A DNA stretch of 43,272 bases, taken from contig DIXD01000087.1 in the NCBI GenBank assembly GCA_002435985.1, positions 1-43,272 on the forward strand, in the 5' to 3' direction. The stretch comes from Spirochaetaceae bacterium UBA6089. Lineage in GTDB: Bacteria > Spirochaetota > Spirochaetia > Treponematales > Rectinemataceae. The notes below the pieces were generated by a model. The model did not search any database. It was not told where the DNA came from and saw only the letters and a program-made list of their open reading frames with translations. Positions within the stretch are counted from its first letter, which is position 1, and every line of letters starts with the position of its first letter. The position numbers and the translations under genes were made by a program. Of this stretch, positions 7,841 through 17,698 are shown piece after piece.

Positions 7841-7852
7841 TATGCTAGCATA
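7841..7852. promoter_or_regulatory. 12-bp perfect palindrome, operator candidate
   Basis: TATGCTAGCATA reads the same on both strands. It is followed by GG and lies eight bases before a second palindrome at 7861-7876 that also begins TATG and is followed by GG. Confidence 0.4.
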
Positions 7853-7860
7853 GGTGGTAG

Positions 7861-7876
7861 TATGTTCACGAACATA
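7861..7876. promoter_or_regulatory. 16-bp palindrome, operator candidate
   Basis: TATGTTC-AC-GAACATA has perfect 7-bp arms around a two-base centre. It lies 24 bases before the ATG at 7901 and next to the Shine-Dalgarno sequence of that gene. It could be a repressor site or an mRNA hairpin near the ribosome site. Confidence 0.45.
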
Positions 7877-7900
7877 GGCTAAAAAAGGAGAAATGTAGCT

Positions 7901-8347
7901 ATGACCCAAGAGATTCCAGCCAATATATCACTTGGTTTAACGATGGGAGGAGTTGCAGGGGCGCTGTTTTTAATTGCTAATCTTTATGTGCTTTTGCACC
8001 TTATCAATCAGTTGGTTGCCCCAAAGACACAATGGAAATGGTTAGACAAAATCAGAAACAGGTGGCACTATGTGCATTATGCAGGAAATGCCGCTGCATT
8101 TATTGCAGTCTTAGTTCATGGTATTTTAATGCAGCAGTACGCGTCGGTATTTCACTGGATCCTTATAGCGGTAATGGCGTGGATGGTGTTTGCAGGTATT
8201 ACCATGAGGTTTACAAAGGCAAGCCCTCAGTTTAAAAAGACGCTCAGAATGTTTCATGCAAAATGGTATATGTTCATAATTGTACTGTCGCTGGTGATAA
8301 TAGCCCATATTGCTTCACTGGGATCTTTTCCGTATGTCTTAGGATAA
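7901..8347 (+). CDS. four-helix integral membrane protein with histidines placed like b-type haem ligands
   Basis: 148 residues with four hydrophobic stretches, roughly 15-38, 60-78, 84-103 and 121-141. His59 and His73 lie 14 apart across the second helix; His119 and His136 lie 17 apart across the fourth. Paired histidines in two helices are what small b-type cytochromes use to hold haem, so a membrane electron-transfer or cytochrome-b-like role is possible, but I recognise no named family. AGGAG lies about ten bases before the ATG. Base composition is clearly AT-richer than the surrounding genes, pointing to transfer. It sits between tRNA-Leu and a partial copy of the tRNA 3' end. Confidence 0.7.
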   Translation: MTQEIPANISLGLTMGGVAGALFLIANLYVLLHLINQLVAPKTQWKWLDKIRNRWHYVHYAGNAAAFIAVLVHGILMQQYASVFHWILIAVMAWMVFAGITMRFTKASPQFKKTLRMFHAKWYMFIIVLSLVIIAHIASLGSFPYVLG

Positions 8348-8464
8348 ATTAAGCTGGGCTCTTCGACGTTTCATATGGACGGTCTTCCGAAATTCCGGGC
8401 AATCATGGAAGCCATAGTAAAATAAGATGCCAGTCTCCAACTCTTTTTCGTACTACCCCATCAT

Positions 8465-8902
8465 TCACTGTTCTTCATCTCTGCATGCGAGTTCGTCCAT
8501 GCGGCGTAGGCGCCTGGAAAGATCGCGTGCGAGATTCATGATCATCAAGGAAAAGGTTTTGAGGTCGCGCTTGGAGATCTCGTAGAGGGCTCGATTGGAG
8601 ATCGTGACCACTTCGAGAGGAGTCGCGGCGCGCACTGTGGCGATACTAGGCATTATATCGAGCAGCTCCATCTCGCCGAAGGTTTCGCCCTCCTTGAGGC
8701 GGGCAATGACGACACCCTGCTTGATGATGTCGACCTCGCCGCTGAGGATGAAGTAAATCTTGTCATTGGGTTGGCCTTCAATCTGAGGGCATTCCCCTGC
8801 TTCGAAGTGCGCCGAACTCAAAAGAGGCTTGATGTTCTCTATCTGTTCGGAAGTGACGCCTCCGAAAAGCGAATATTTTTGAAGGGTGTTTATATCGATC
8901 AT
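8465..8902 (-). CDS. single-domain cyclic-nucleotide-binding (CNB) protein
   Basis: 145 residues forming one CNB beta-roll with helices at both ends and no DNA-binding or catalytic domain. LSGEVDII and GETFGEMELLD match the domain's conserved glycines and glutamate. The phosphate-binding cassette continues PSIATVRA, where ligand-binding members have an arginine (PRSAT-type), so cAMP or cGMP binding may be weak or lost. Such stand-alone CNB proteins usually act through a partner. It is a single gene, transcribed away from the amylosucrase-like gene. A palindrome CCTAT-AAGC-ATAGG at 8927-8940 lies just upstream and shares AGCATAGG with the palindrome at 7841. Confidence 0.8.
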   Translation of the reverse strand: MIDINTLQKYSLFGGVTSEQIENIKPLLSSAHFEAGECPQIEGQPNDKIYFILSGEVDIIKQGVVIARLKEGETFGEMELLDIMPSIATVRAATPLEVVTISNRALYEISKRDLKTFSLMIMNLARDLSRRLRRMDELACRDEEQ

Positions 8903-9052
8903 TCTCTGTTTGTCCTTACATATTGTCCTATAAGCATAGGAGGTTCTTTCAAAGGTCGGTTACTTTCGAAAAAGCCTCGTATACTAAAATAAAATAATTA
9001 TACGATAAGTATGGGGGAAATGCTATCTATCGAAAATCCTTTCCTGGTCTTA

Positions 9053-10999
<1,947 letters not shown>

Positions 11000-11014
11000 A
11001 CGACATTACAAGTA

Positions 11015-11968
11015 TCAGCGTTTCCCTGAATCATAAATCTCGCCCGCCGCCTTTGGCCCCACCGATTTACCCGCAAAGAAGAGGAGCGCGATGATGGTGA
11101 GCAGGTATGGCAAGATATAGAAAAACTCTCCGGGCAGACCAGCGAGAAACTTGATATCCTTCGCGTAGAACGAGAGGGCCGTGGAGAAGCCAAAAAAGAG
11201 CCCCGCTCCGAGCACGCCGAAGGGATTCCATCTTCCGAAGACTAAGGACGCAAGCGAAATGAAGCCTGTGCCGTGGATGGACACAAGCGTGTACTGTATG
11301 TCGGCAGTGAGCACCATCACCGCTCCACCGAGCCCTCCGAGCGCTCCCGAGACGAGGACGCCGAAATAGCGCATCTTTACGACGTTAATGCCCATACTGG
11401 CCGCCGCTTGCGGATGTTCACCGCAGGCGCGCATGCGCAGCCCGAGCGGTGTTTTGTACACCACAAACCAGGTAACGAACACCATTGCGATCGCAATATA
11501 AAAAGTCGGGTATACCTGATCGAAGAACATACGACCGAGTACGGGAATCTCACTCAGGCCGGGCACGCTGAATTTTTGAATGCCGTTGGAGAAGGCTCTC
11601 GTCCTCTGCTGATGGAAGATGATCTGGCAGAGATACACCGTAAGTCCACCGGCGAGAATGTTGAGCGCGGTCCCCGATATGACCTGGTTGGCCTTGAGAT
11701 TGATGCTCGCGACCGCGTGGAGCATGCTGAACACGACGCCCGACAGGAGCCCGGCGAGCAGACCATACCAAGCAGCCGCAGGCGTTATGTTCTCCAAAAG
11801 CACTGTCACGGTGGCCCCAGCGAAGGCACCGACCATCATGATGCCCTCGAGCGCGATATTGACGATGCCTGAGCGTTCGCTGAAGAGCCCCCCAAGCGCG
11901 GTCAAAATGATGGGCGCCGAAAACATCAGCGCGATGGGAAACATCTGGAGAAAAAGTTCGAACGTCAT
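11015..11968 (-). CDS. BMP-type ABC importer permease, second subunit (YufQ-like)
   Basis: 317 residues, almost wholly membrane helices, of the permease family shared by purine-nucleoside, riboflavin and sugar importers. GIVNIALEGIMMVGAF (34-49) is the family signature loop. It overlaps the stop of the first permease by four bases and, with that gene and the ATPase at 13075, forms one operon. Members of this kind form the inner-membrane channel as heterodimers. The probable binding protein is the BMP gene at 17791, separated from this operon by pst genes. Nucleoside transport is the most likely role, since deoC also lies nearby. Riboflavin is an alternative known in spirochaetes. Confidence 0.85.
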   Translation of the reverse strand: MTFELFLQMFPIALMFSAPIILTALGGLFSERSGIVNIALEGIMMVGAFAGATVTVLLENITPAAAWYGLLAGLLSGVVFSMLHAVASINLKANQVISGTALNILAGGLTVYLCQIIFHQQRTRAFSNGIQKFSVPGLSEIPVLGRMFFDQVYPTFYIAIAMVFVTWFVVYKTPLGLRMRACGEHPQAAASMGINVVKMRYFGVLVSGALGGLGGAVMVLTADIQYTLVSIHGTGFISLASLVFGRWNPFGVLGAGLFFGFSTALSFYAKDIKFLAGLPGEFFYILPYLLTIIALLFFAGKSVGPKAAGEIYDSGKR

Positions 11969-13059
11969 ACGCGATCCCCTTCCGTGGTAGGTACCTGTTT
12001 GCGTTCAAATCTATCGAGGACCATCTTGATACCGAACTTCATCGCGACGAAGAGCACGATGGAAGCCTGAATGATACCAGCGATTTCGCGCGGAATCCCC
12101 TGGGACTGCATCAGCGGCTGGGCTGCCTTGAGTCCCCCGAAGAGCAGACCGGCCAAAAGAATACCCATCGCCTCATTTCCGCCGACAAGTGCGACCGCAA
12201 TGCCGTCGAAGCCGTAGCCCTCGGCTGCCTGAATGACTCGGCCGAAATTGAACGTGCCGACGGTGATCACCGCGCCCGCAAGCCCCGCGAAGGCTCCCGC
12301 GATCGCCATGGACGCGACGATGTTGCGGCTGACCTTCATGCCGGCAAAACGGGCGGCCTCCTTGTTGTAGCCGACGGCACGCAGCGAATAGCCGAAGGTT
12401 GTTTTATTGATGATGAATGAGAATATCACCACGGCCAAAATGACGGGGATAATCCCCCAGTTGAGGCGCGATTGCCGCGTGATGCTCTGCAGGAATGGCG
12501 ACTTGAGCAAGGCCGTCTCGGGAAATGGCGCGGTCTTGACCCGGTCGACGCTGCCGAAGATGTGCAGAATGACGAAATTGTTGAAGTGCAGGGCTATGTA
12601 GTTCATCATGATGGTGACGACAACTTCGTGCACATTGTAGCGGGCCTTGAGAATTCCGGGGATGGCGCCCCAGAGAGCCCCGCCCAGAATCCCGGCAAGC
12701 AGAACGAGCGGCAGGTGCACCACTTTCGGCGCCTCTACGAGAAGCGCCACGGCCGTCGCCGAGATCGAGCCGATCATGAGCTGCCCCTCTGCGCCGATAC
12801 TGAAGAGTCCGGTCCGAGACGCAAACGCGAACGAGAGCCCCGTGAGGATGATCGGCATCGCCTGAATAATAAATTCGCCGATGTACCGGGTGTTGATGGG
12901 CTGCCTGTTGATGATGTCGATACCGGAAAAGCCTTTGATGATCGCTGCAAACATCGACAGCGGCGAGCGCCCGGTAAGCGTTACGATGAGAGAACCCAGC
13001 ACAAATCCCAGGAGCACTGCGATGAGCGGAAGTACGATCTTTTCTTTTCTTGCTGTCAT
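11965..13059 (-). CDS. BMP-type ABC importer permease, first subunit (YufP-like)
   Basis: 364 residues with about ten hydrophobic segments. TGLFSIGAEGQLMIGSISA (near residue 88) is the matching signature of the first permease in nucleoside importers, and VGYNKEAARFAG (near 231) is the cytoplasmic loop that contacts the ATPase. Its stop overlaps the start of the second permease; 15 bases separate it from the ATPase upstream. Length is normal. Confidence 0.85.
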   Translation of the reverse strand: MTARKEKIVLPLIAVLLGFVLGSLIVTLTGRSPLSMFAAIIKGFSGIDIINRQPINTRYIGEFIIQAMPIILTGLSFAFASRTGLFSIGAEGQLMIGSISATAVALLVEAPKVVHLPLVLLAGILGGALWGAIPGILKARYNVHEVVVTIMMNYIALHFNNFVILHIFGSVDRVKTAPFPETALLKSPFLQSITRQSRLNWGIIPVILAVVIFSFIINKTTFGYSLRAVGYNKEAARFAGMKVSRNIVASMAIAGAFAGLAGAVITVGTFNFGRVIQAAEGYGFDGIAVALVGGNEAMGILLAGLLFGGLKAAQPLMQSQGIPREIAGIIQASIVLFVAMKFGIKMVLDRFERKQVPTTEGDRV

Positions 13060-13074
13060 CGATTTCCCTCCCGT

Positions 13075-14634
13075 TCAGACGCGTACTGTCTCATGGGCAC
13101 GATGCGAAGAAGCATCGCCGGTTTTTCGAAGTGCTCCGGACATCATGAGGCCGAGTTCGTTCTCATTGGTCGCCGCCGCATCCACGATGCCCACAATTTC
13201 ACCGTTATAGATGACCGCGATCCGATCGGAGACATCCATGATCTCGTCGAGTTCCAGAGAGACAAGGAGGATTGCTTTATTCTTGTCGCGTTCCTCAATG
13301 ATTCGCTTGTGGATATATTCGATGGCACCGACGTCGAGACCTCGGGTCGGCTGGACCACGAGGAAGACCTCTGGCGAACGGTCGATTTCACGCGCGAGGA
13401 TGGCTTTCTGCTGATTGCCGCCGGACATGGCACGCGCCGGTGTCATAGCTCCTTGGCCGGATCGCACATCGAACTCACGGATGAGTCTTTGAGCATTTTC
13501 GAGAATCGCCTTTTTCCTCAATATACCGTGATCGGCAAAAGGTTTTTCATAGTAATTGTGAATGATGAAGTTCTCTCCCAGCGTGAAGTCGAGCACAAGA
13601 CCGTATTTCTGGCGGTCTTCGGGTATGTGCCCGAGTCCAAGGTCTATTCTCTCTTTGATGGAAAGATGTGTTATATCTTTATCCTTCAAAAAGATTCTAC
13701 CGGACTCGACCTTGGTCAGCCCGGTGATCGCGTATACCAATTCCGTCTGTCCGTTGCCTTCAATGCCGCAAAGCCCCAAGATTTCGCCTGCACGCACCGA
13801 GAGCGATAAGTTCTTTACGCCGAGCACTCCCTTGACGTTCTTCACATTGAGATTCTCGATGCGCAGAAGCTCATTTGCTGGCCTTGCAGGCCCTTTGTCG
13901 ACATGGAAACTGACCTGGCGGCCGACCATCATTTCTGCCATTTTCTCTTCGTCGGTTTCCGCGACAGGCACCGTGCTGACAAGTTTTCCCCGCCGCAGCA
14001 CCGTGCATACATCCGCAACTTCCTTAATCTCTTTGAGTTTGTGCGTAATGAGAAGAATGGTTTTGCCTTCCGCCACCAGTCTTCTCATGATCTGCATAAG
14101 GTCGTGGATCTCTTGAGGCGTAAGAACCGCTGTGGGCTCGTCAAAGATGAGAATTTCGGCATCGCGATAGAGCATCTTGAGTATCTCGACGCGTTGCTGC
14201 ATGCCGACCGAAATCTCCTCGATCTTCGCACGCGGATCGACCGCCAATCCGTAGAGTTTCGAAATCTCCTCGACCTTCTGCTCTGCCGCACGAATGTCGA
14301 TGACTGGCCCTTTTCGCGGTTCTATGCCGAGGATGATGTTCTCAGTCACCGTAAAGTTGTGTACGAGCTTGAAATGTTGATGAACCATGCCTATGCCGAG
14401 CGACGTCGCGACATTTGGGTCACTGATTTTTACCTCTTTGCCTCGTACTCGAATTGAGCCGCTGTCCGGCTGATACAGGCCGAACAGAATACTCATCAGT
14501 GTGGATTTTCCGGCACCATTTTCTCCCAAAAGAGCATGGATCGACCGTTCTTCGATCTGAAGCGTGATATCGTCGTTTGCTCTGATTCCGGGGAAATCCT
14601 TCGTGATGTGGAGCATCTCTACGATGTACGACAC
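13075..14634 (-). CDS. BMP-type ABC importer ATPase with two nucleotide-binding domains (YufO-like)
   Basis: 519 residues containing two ABC domains, as in nucleoside, galactoside and ribose importers. Domain 1 has Walker A GENGAGKST (37-45), signature SVGMQQRVEI and Walker B LIFDEPTAVL. Domain 2 has the usual degenerate Walker A GIEGNGQTE and signature MSGGNQQKAI. It energises the two permeases downstream. Translation starts with GTG at 14634: a strong AGGGGG lies about six bases upstream, and no in-frame ATG precedes MLHITKDF. It is the first gene of the importer operon. It is not a PstB, which has a single domain. Confidence 0.88.
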   Translation of the reverse strand: MSYIVEMLHITKDFPGIRANDDITLQIEERSIHALLGENGAGKSTLMSILFGLYQPDSGSIRVRGKEVKISDPNVATSLGIGMVHQHFKLVHNFTVTENIILGIEPRKGPVIDIRAAEQKVEEISKLYGLAVDPRAKIEEISVGMQQRVEILKMLYRDAEILIFDEPTAVLTPQEIHDLMQIMRRLVAEGKTILLITHKLKEIKEVADVCTVLRRGKLVSTVPVAETDEEKMAEMMVGRQVSFHVDKGPARPANELLRIENLNVKNVKGVLGVKNLSLSVRAGEILGLCGIEGNGQTELVYAITGLTKVESGRIFLKDKDITHLSIKERIDLGLGHIPEDRQKYGLVLDFTLGENFIIHNYYEKPFADHGILRKKAILENAQRLIREFDVRSGQGAMTPARAMSGGNQQKAILAREIDRSPEVFLVVQPTRGLDVGAIEYIHKRIIEERDKNKAILLVSLELDEIMDVSDRIAVIYNGEIVGIVDAAATNENELGLMMSGALRKTGDASSHRAHETVRV

Positions 14635-14722
14635 CTACAACCCCCTGGATTAAAATCATTACTTGATTACGATGGGAAATAAGTGTATCACACTGTAGCG
14701 TTTTGCGCCAGACAGGAAATGA

Positions 14723-15574
14723 TTACCGTTTTTTTCTCGTTCCGATAAGGAGATTGAGACTCAGCACGAAAAGAACAAGGAGCAAGGCTGCCCCCCATGC
14801 CTTCTGGTGCCAATCGTCGTAAGGACTTTTGACGTACTCATAGATCACCAGAGGGAGCGCCGAGACGGGCGCCATAAAATTCAGGCTCAGAAAGGGGTTG
14901 CCGAAAGAGGTGAAGATGAGGGGAGCTGTCTCGCCCGCGGCACGTGCAATTCCAAGACCCGTCGCTTCCAGTATCCCGGAAGCGGCCGCGGGTACAATGA
15001 TCTCGACGACCGCGCGCCAGCGGGGCACGCCAAGCGCGAGCGCAGCTTCTAAGTACGAACTTGGCACCATGTCGAGCGATTCCTTTATCATACTGATCAT
15101 GAGCGGTAGCATGACGATCGAAAGCGCAATACCACCGGCAAAGGCCGAAAACGTCTTAAGAGGCACCACGACCCAAATGTAGATCACAACACCTATAACG
15201 ATAGAGGGAATGCCCTGAAGAGTACTGACCACGTCGAGAAGGACGTTGGCTCTCTTCGAACCCTTGTGCTCATACAGATACAGCGCTGCGAGCAGGGAAA
15301 CGGGCAGCGCTATGACAATCGCGACAACCAGCACCATGATGGTGCCGACAATCGCCTGCACGACCCCTCCGCCCACTTCGCCGAAGGGTTTTTGTTGCTG
15401 GAAAAAGAAATCCAGATTGAGCGACTTACTGCCATTCATCACGACCTGCGCCAAAATGAGAATCAATAGGGAAACCACAATGCCGGTAGGCACCAGAATC
15501 GCAAGGCGAAAAACTATATCCTTTCTTTTTCGGCGCTTGTATTCGCCGGTAAAAACATTATTCTCCATGTGCAC
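14723..15574 (-). CDS. pstA: phosphate ABC transporter permease PstA
   Basis: 283 residues with six hydrophobic helices. It is an inner-membrane permease of the high-affinity phosphate importer. GIPSIVIGVVIYIWVV (near 117) and the EAA loop ALALGVPRWRAVVEIIVPAA (166-185) mark the binding-protein-dependent permease domain. It overlaps pstC by 17 bases. The next gene downstream on the strand is the BMP-importer ATPase, so the pstB and phoU genes that commonly follow pstA are missing here. Confidence 0.88.
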   Translation of the reverse strand: MHMENNVFTGEYKRRKRKDIVFRLAILVPTGIVVSLLILILAQVVMNGSKSLNLDFFFQQQKPFGEVGGGVVQAIVGTIMVLVVAIVIALPVSLLAALYLYEHKGSKRANVLLDVVSTLQGIPSIVIGVVIYIWVVVPLKTFSAFAGGIALSIVMLPLMISMIKESLDMVPSSYLEAALALGVPRWRAVVEIIVPAAASGILEATGLGIARAAGETAPLIFTSFGNPFLSLNFMAPVSALPLVIYEYVKSPYDDWHQKAWGAALLLVLFVLSLNLLIGTRKKR

Positions 15575-16430
15575 CCACTCCCTTACGCATCAGCGTTCTT
15601 CCGAACCACCCTATGATCATAGTGATGACGAAAAGGATCAAGGCGAGTCCCATCATAGCCGAACGGTGGACATCGCTTGCAGCCTCGTTGAACTGCGAGG
15701 CGATGACGCTGGCCAGCGTATTGCCGAGCGAAAACAGCGACGTCGGAATCCGCGTGGCATTCCCGATCAACATGGTCACCGCCATGGTCTCGCCGAGTGC
15801 TCGCCCGAGCGAGAGCAAAATTCCTGCAAATATGCTGTTCTTCGCAAACGGCAGAGCAATGCCTGTGACAACCTCTTGCTTTGTAAGACCAAGAGCGTAG
15901 GCGCCTTCTCGTAGGCCTGCATGAACATTGACGAGCGCCTCGCGGGTCATCGAGGACATATATGGGATAATCATGATTGCAAGCACGAGAGAAGCCGAGA
16001 GGATGCCTGCGCCGTAGGGAGGCGCACCCACCGACATCGCAAGGCTTCTTACCAGCGGGATTACGACCTCAATCCCCCACAGACCGAACACGACCGATGG
16101 AATCGAGGCCAGCACATTGATGAGCGTATTCAGTACCGAGCGGAGCCAGAGCGAATTCACATACTCGCCCATCACGATCCCCGCGCTGAGTGACAGAGGA
16201 ATTGCGATGGCGAGGGCAATGGCCGAGGTCATCAGCGTGCCGATTATAAAAGGCAGGGCACCAAAGCGAGTCGTAACCGGATTCCATTCCGATCCATACA
16301 AGAATGCAGCCCCTTCCTGCTTGACCGCCGGAAGGGATTGCACTACAAGAGTAAACAAAAATCCTGCGAAGATAAAAACAACGACCATCGCTGCAAAGCC
16401 GAGCAGGACATTAAACCTTTTATCATTCAT
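15558..16430 (-). CDS. pstC: phosphate ABC transporter permease PstC
   Basis: 290 residues, six helices, partner permease of PstA. IPSVVFGLWG (110-119) and the EAA loop GAYALGLTKQEVVTGIALP (near 190) are typical. The ATG at 16430 has only a weak upstream GGGTG. The 116-base gap from pstS holds a GC-rich stem and a direct repeat, which would let PstS be made in excess of the permease. Confidence 0.88.
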   Translation of the reverse strand: MNDKRFNVLLGFAAMVVVFIFAGFLFTLVVQSLPAVKQEGAAFLYGSEWNPVTTRFGALPFIIGTLMTSAIALAIAIPLSLSAGIVMGEYVNSLWLRSVLNTLINVLASIPSVVFGLWGIEVVIPLVRSLAMSVGAPPYGAGILSASLVLAIMIIPYMSSMTREALVNVHAGLREGAYALGLTKQEVVTGIALPFAKNSIFAGILLSLGRALGETMAVTMLIGNATRIPTSLFSLGNTLASVIASQFNEAASDVHRSAMMGLALILFVITMIIGWFGRTLMRKGVGAHGE

Positions 16431-16469
16431 GCGTTAGACACCCAAAACACAAATTCATTCGAATGTCAA

Positions 16470-16511
16470 CGCGGGCTGCCCCTGCTTTCGTATCGTCAGA
16501 GCCTGCCCGCG
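16470..16511 (-). promoter_or_regulatory. stem-loop in the pstS-pstC gap
   Basis: CGCGGGC (16470-16476) pairs with GCCCGCG (16505-16511) across 28 bases. It lies just after the pstS stop and before pstC. Such stems after a binding-protein gene commonly slow mRNA decay or lower permease expression. There is no T-run, so it is not a simple terminator. Confidence 0.45.
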
Positions 16512-16513
16512 CC

Positions 16514-16551
16514 ACCGATGGTTTTTACTACACTTTACCGATGTTTTTACT
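16514..16551. repeat. 15-16 bp direct repeat at the pstS stop codon
   Basis: ACCGATGGTTTTTACT (16514-16529) and ACCGATGTTTTTACT (16537-16551) differ by one base and are offset by 23 bp. The second copy includes the pstS stop codon. It could be a replication-slippage duplication of the gene end. Confidence 0.55.
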
Positions 16552-17593
16552 TTATGAGCGCCTGACCATTGTAGGTGATGCTCTTGATGATGGCTTCGGA
16601 TGCCTTTACCGCCGGCGCTGGAAGGGGCGCGTAATCGAGGGCAGTTACATACTGTTGTCCGTCGTGAATCATCCACCAGAGGAGCTTCACAAGCTGTTCG
16701 GCCTGTTCGCGGGAACGGTTGCCATAGTTTTGCTCGCGGTAGACGACAAGCCATGTCAGCGAACTGATGGGGTAGCCTTCTTTCGCATCGGTATTGACGA
16801 GGACGATACGCGTGTCCGCGGGAAAGGCTCCCGCTGCAGCCGCCGAGGTCGATGCAAGGCTCGGCTCAATCCAATTTCCGCTCGAATTTTTGATCACGGC
16901 GACCGCCATGTTGTTCTGGTTCGCATAGGCCAGTTCGACATAGCCGATTGTTCCTGGTGTCTGCTTGACCACACCAGCGACCCCGGCATTCTGCGCAGCA
17001 CCCTGCCCTACCGGCCAGCTCACGGAATTCGCGTTGCCAACCTTAGACTTCCATTCGGCGCTCACTGCGCTCAAGTAGGCGGTGAAATTGAAGGTCGTCC
17101 CGGAACCGTCGGATCGATACACCGGCATGATCGCAAGGTTGGGAAGCTTGACACCGGGGTTAAGCTCGGTGATGGCTTTATCGTTCCATTTGGTGATCTT
17201 ACCAAGGTAGATGTCGGCCACTACGTCGCCGGTCAGCCGGAGTTTCAGGCTGCCGGGAAGGTTGTAGGTGACAACGATTGCGCCGATCACCGTAGGAATA
17301 TGAACGACCTGACCAGGATACTTGCTGAAATCCGCGTCCTTGATGAATGAATCGGTGCCTCCAAAATCCACGACGCGATCCTGAATGTTTTTGAGCCCGC
17401 CCGAGGATCCGATAGCCTGATAATTCACTTTGACACCGGTCAGCTTGTAGTATTCATCGAACATCTTGGTGTAGGCCGGAGCAGGAAATGTTGCACCAGA
17501 TCCCAAGAGCGTCTGTGCGCCAAGTGCACTTGTCAGTCCGAGGACAAACAGAGTCAGCAGCATCAGACTCTTCGAAACTGCATTTCGTTTCAT
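16547..17593 (-). CDS. pstS: periplasmic phosphate-binding protein PstS
   Basis: 348 residues. The first 24 or so form a signal peptide ending LGAQ, cleaved by signal peptidase I; there is no lipobox cysteine. The mature protein opens LLGSGATFPAP, followed by GSSGGLKNI, DFGGTDSF and RSDGSGTTFNFTAYL, all of which hold phosphate in PstS. The start at 17593 is chosen because GGAGG lies eight bases upstream and the signal peptide begins MKRNAVSK; the longer frame to 17635 adds a non-hydrophobic tail. First gene of pstSCA. A Pho-box-like element is at 17699-17716. Confidence 0.93.
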   Translation of the reverse strand: MKRNAVSKSLMLLTLFVLGLTSALGAQTLLGSGATFPAPAYTKMFDEYYKLTGVKVNYQAIGSSGGLKNIQDRVVDFGGTDSFIKDADFSKYPGQVVHIPTVIGAIVVTYNLPGSLKLRLTGDVVADIYLGKITKWNDKAITELNPGVKLPNLAIMPVYRSDGSGTTFNFTAYLSAVSAEWKSKVGNANSVSWPVGQGAAQNAGVAGVVKQTPGTIGYVELAYANQNNMAVAVIKNSSGNWIEPSLASTSAAAAGAFPADTRIVLVNTDAKEGYPISSLTWLVVYREQNYGNRSREQAEQLVKLLWWMIHDGQQYVTALDYAPLPAPAVKASEAIIKSITYNGQALIK

Positions 17594-17698
17594 CGCATTT
17601 TCCTCCATATCGTTTGCATTCGTGAGGCGACACAATTGCCTGCGCTCGTACGCCTTTCACGATCTACGACGAGAGGATATTCGGAATTCATTAATAGA

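Larger units (their letters stand above)
7653..8438. mobile_element. possible small insertion bounded by tRNA-Leu 3'-end repeats
   Basis: GATGCCCGTCTCC inside the tRNA T-arm and acceptor (7653-7665) recurs as GATGCCAGTCTCC at 8426-8438, 12 of 13 identical and in the same orientation. The DNA between is visibly richer in A and T and uses more TTA, ATA and AGA codons than its neighbours. It holds one membrane-protein gene and apparent small gene scraps. This is the layout left by integration at a tRNA gene, but no integrase is present, so it would be a decayed or passenger remnant. Confidence 0.4.

Noticed and set aside
12472..13809. Open frame of 445 codons on the plus strand
   Set aside because: It mirrors the clear importer permease and ATPase genes; the translation is low-complexity and charged with no family match.
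13075..14634. That the two-domain ATPase is the missing PstB
   Set aside because: It has two ABC domains with the degenerate second Walker A typical of nucleoside and sugar importers; PstB is a single domain of about 250 residues.
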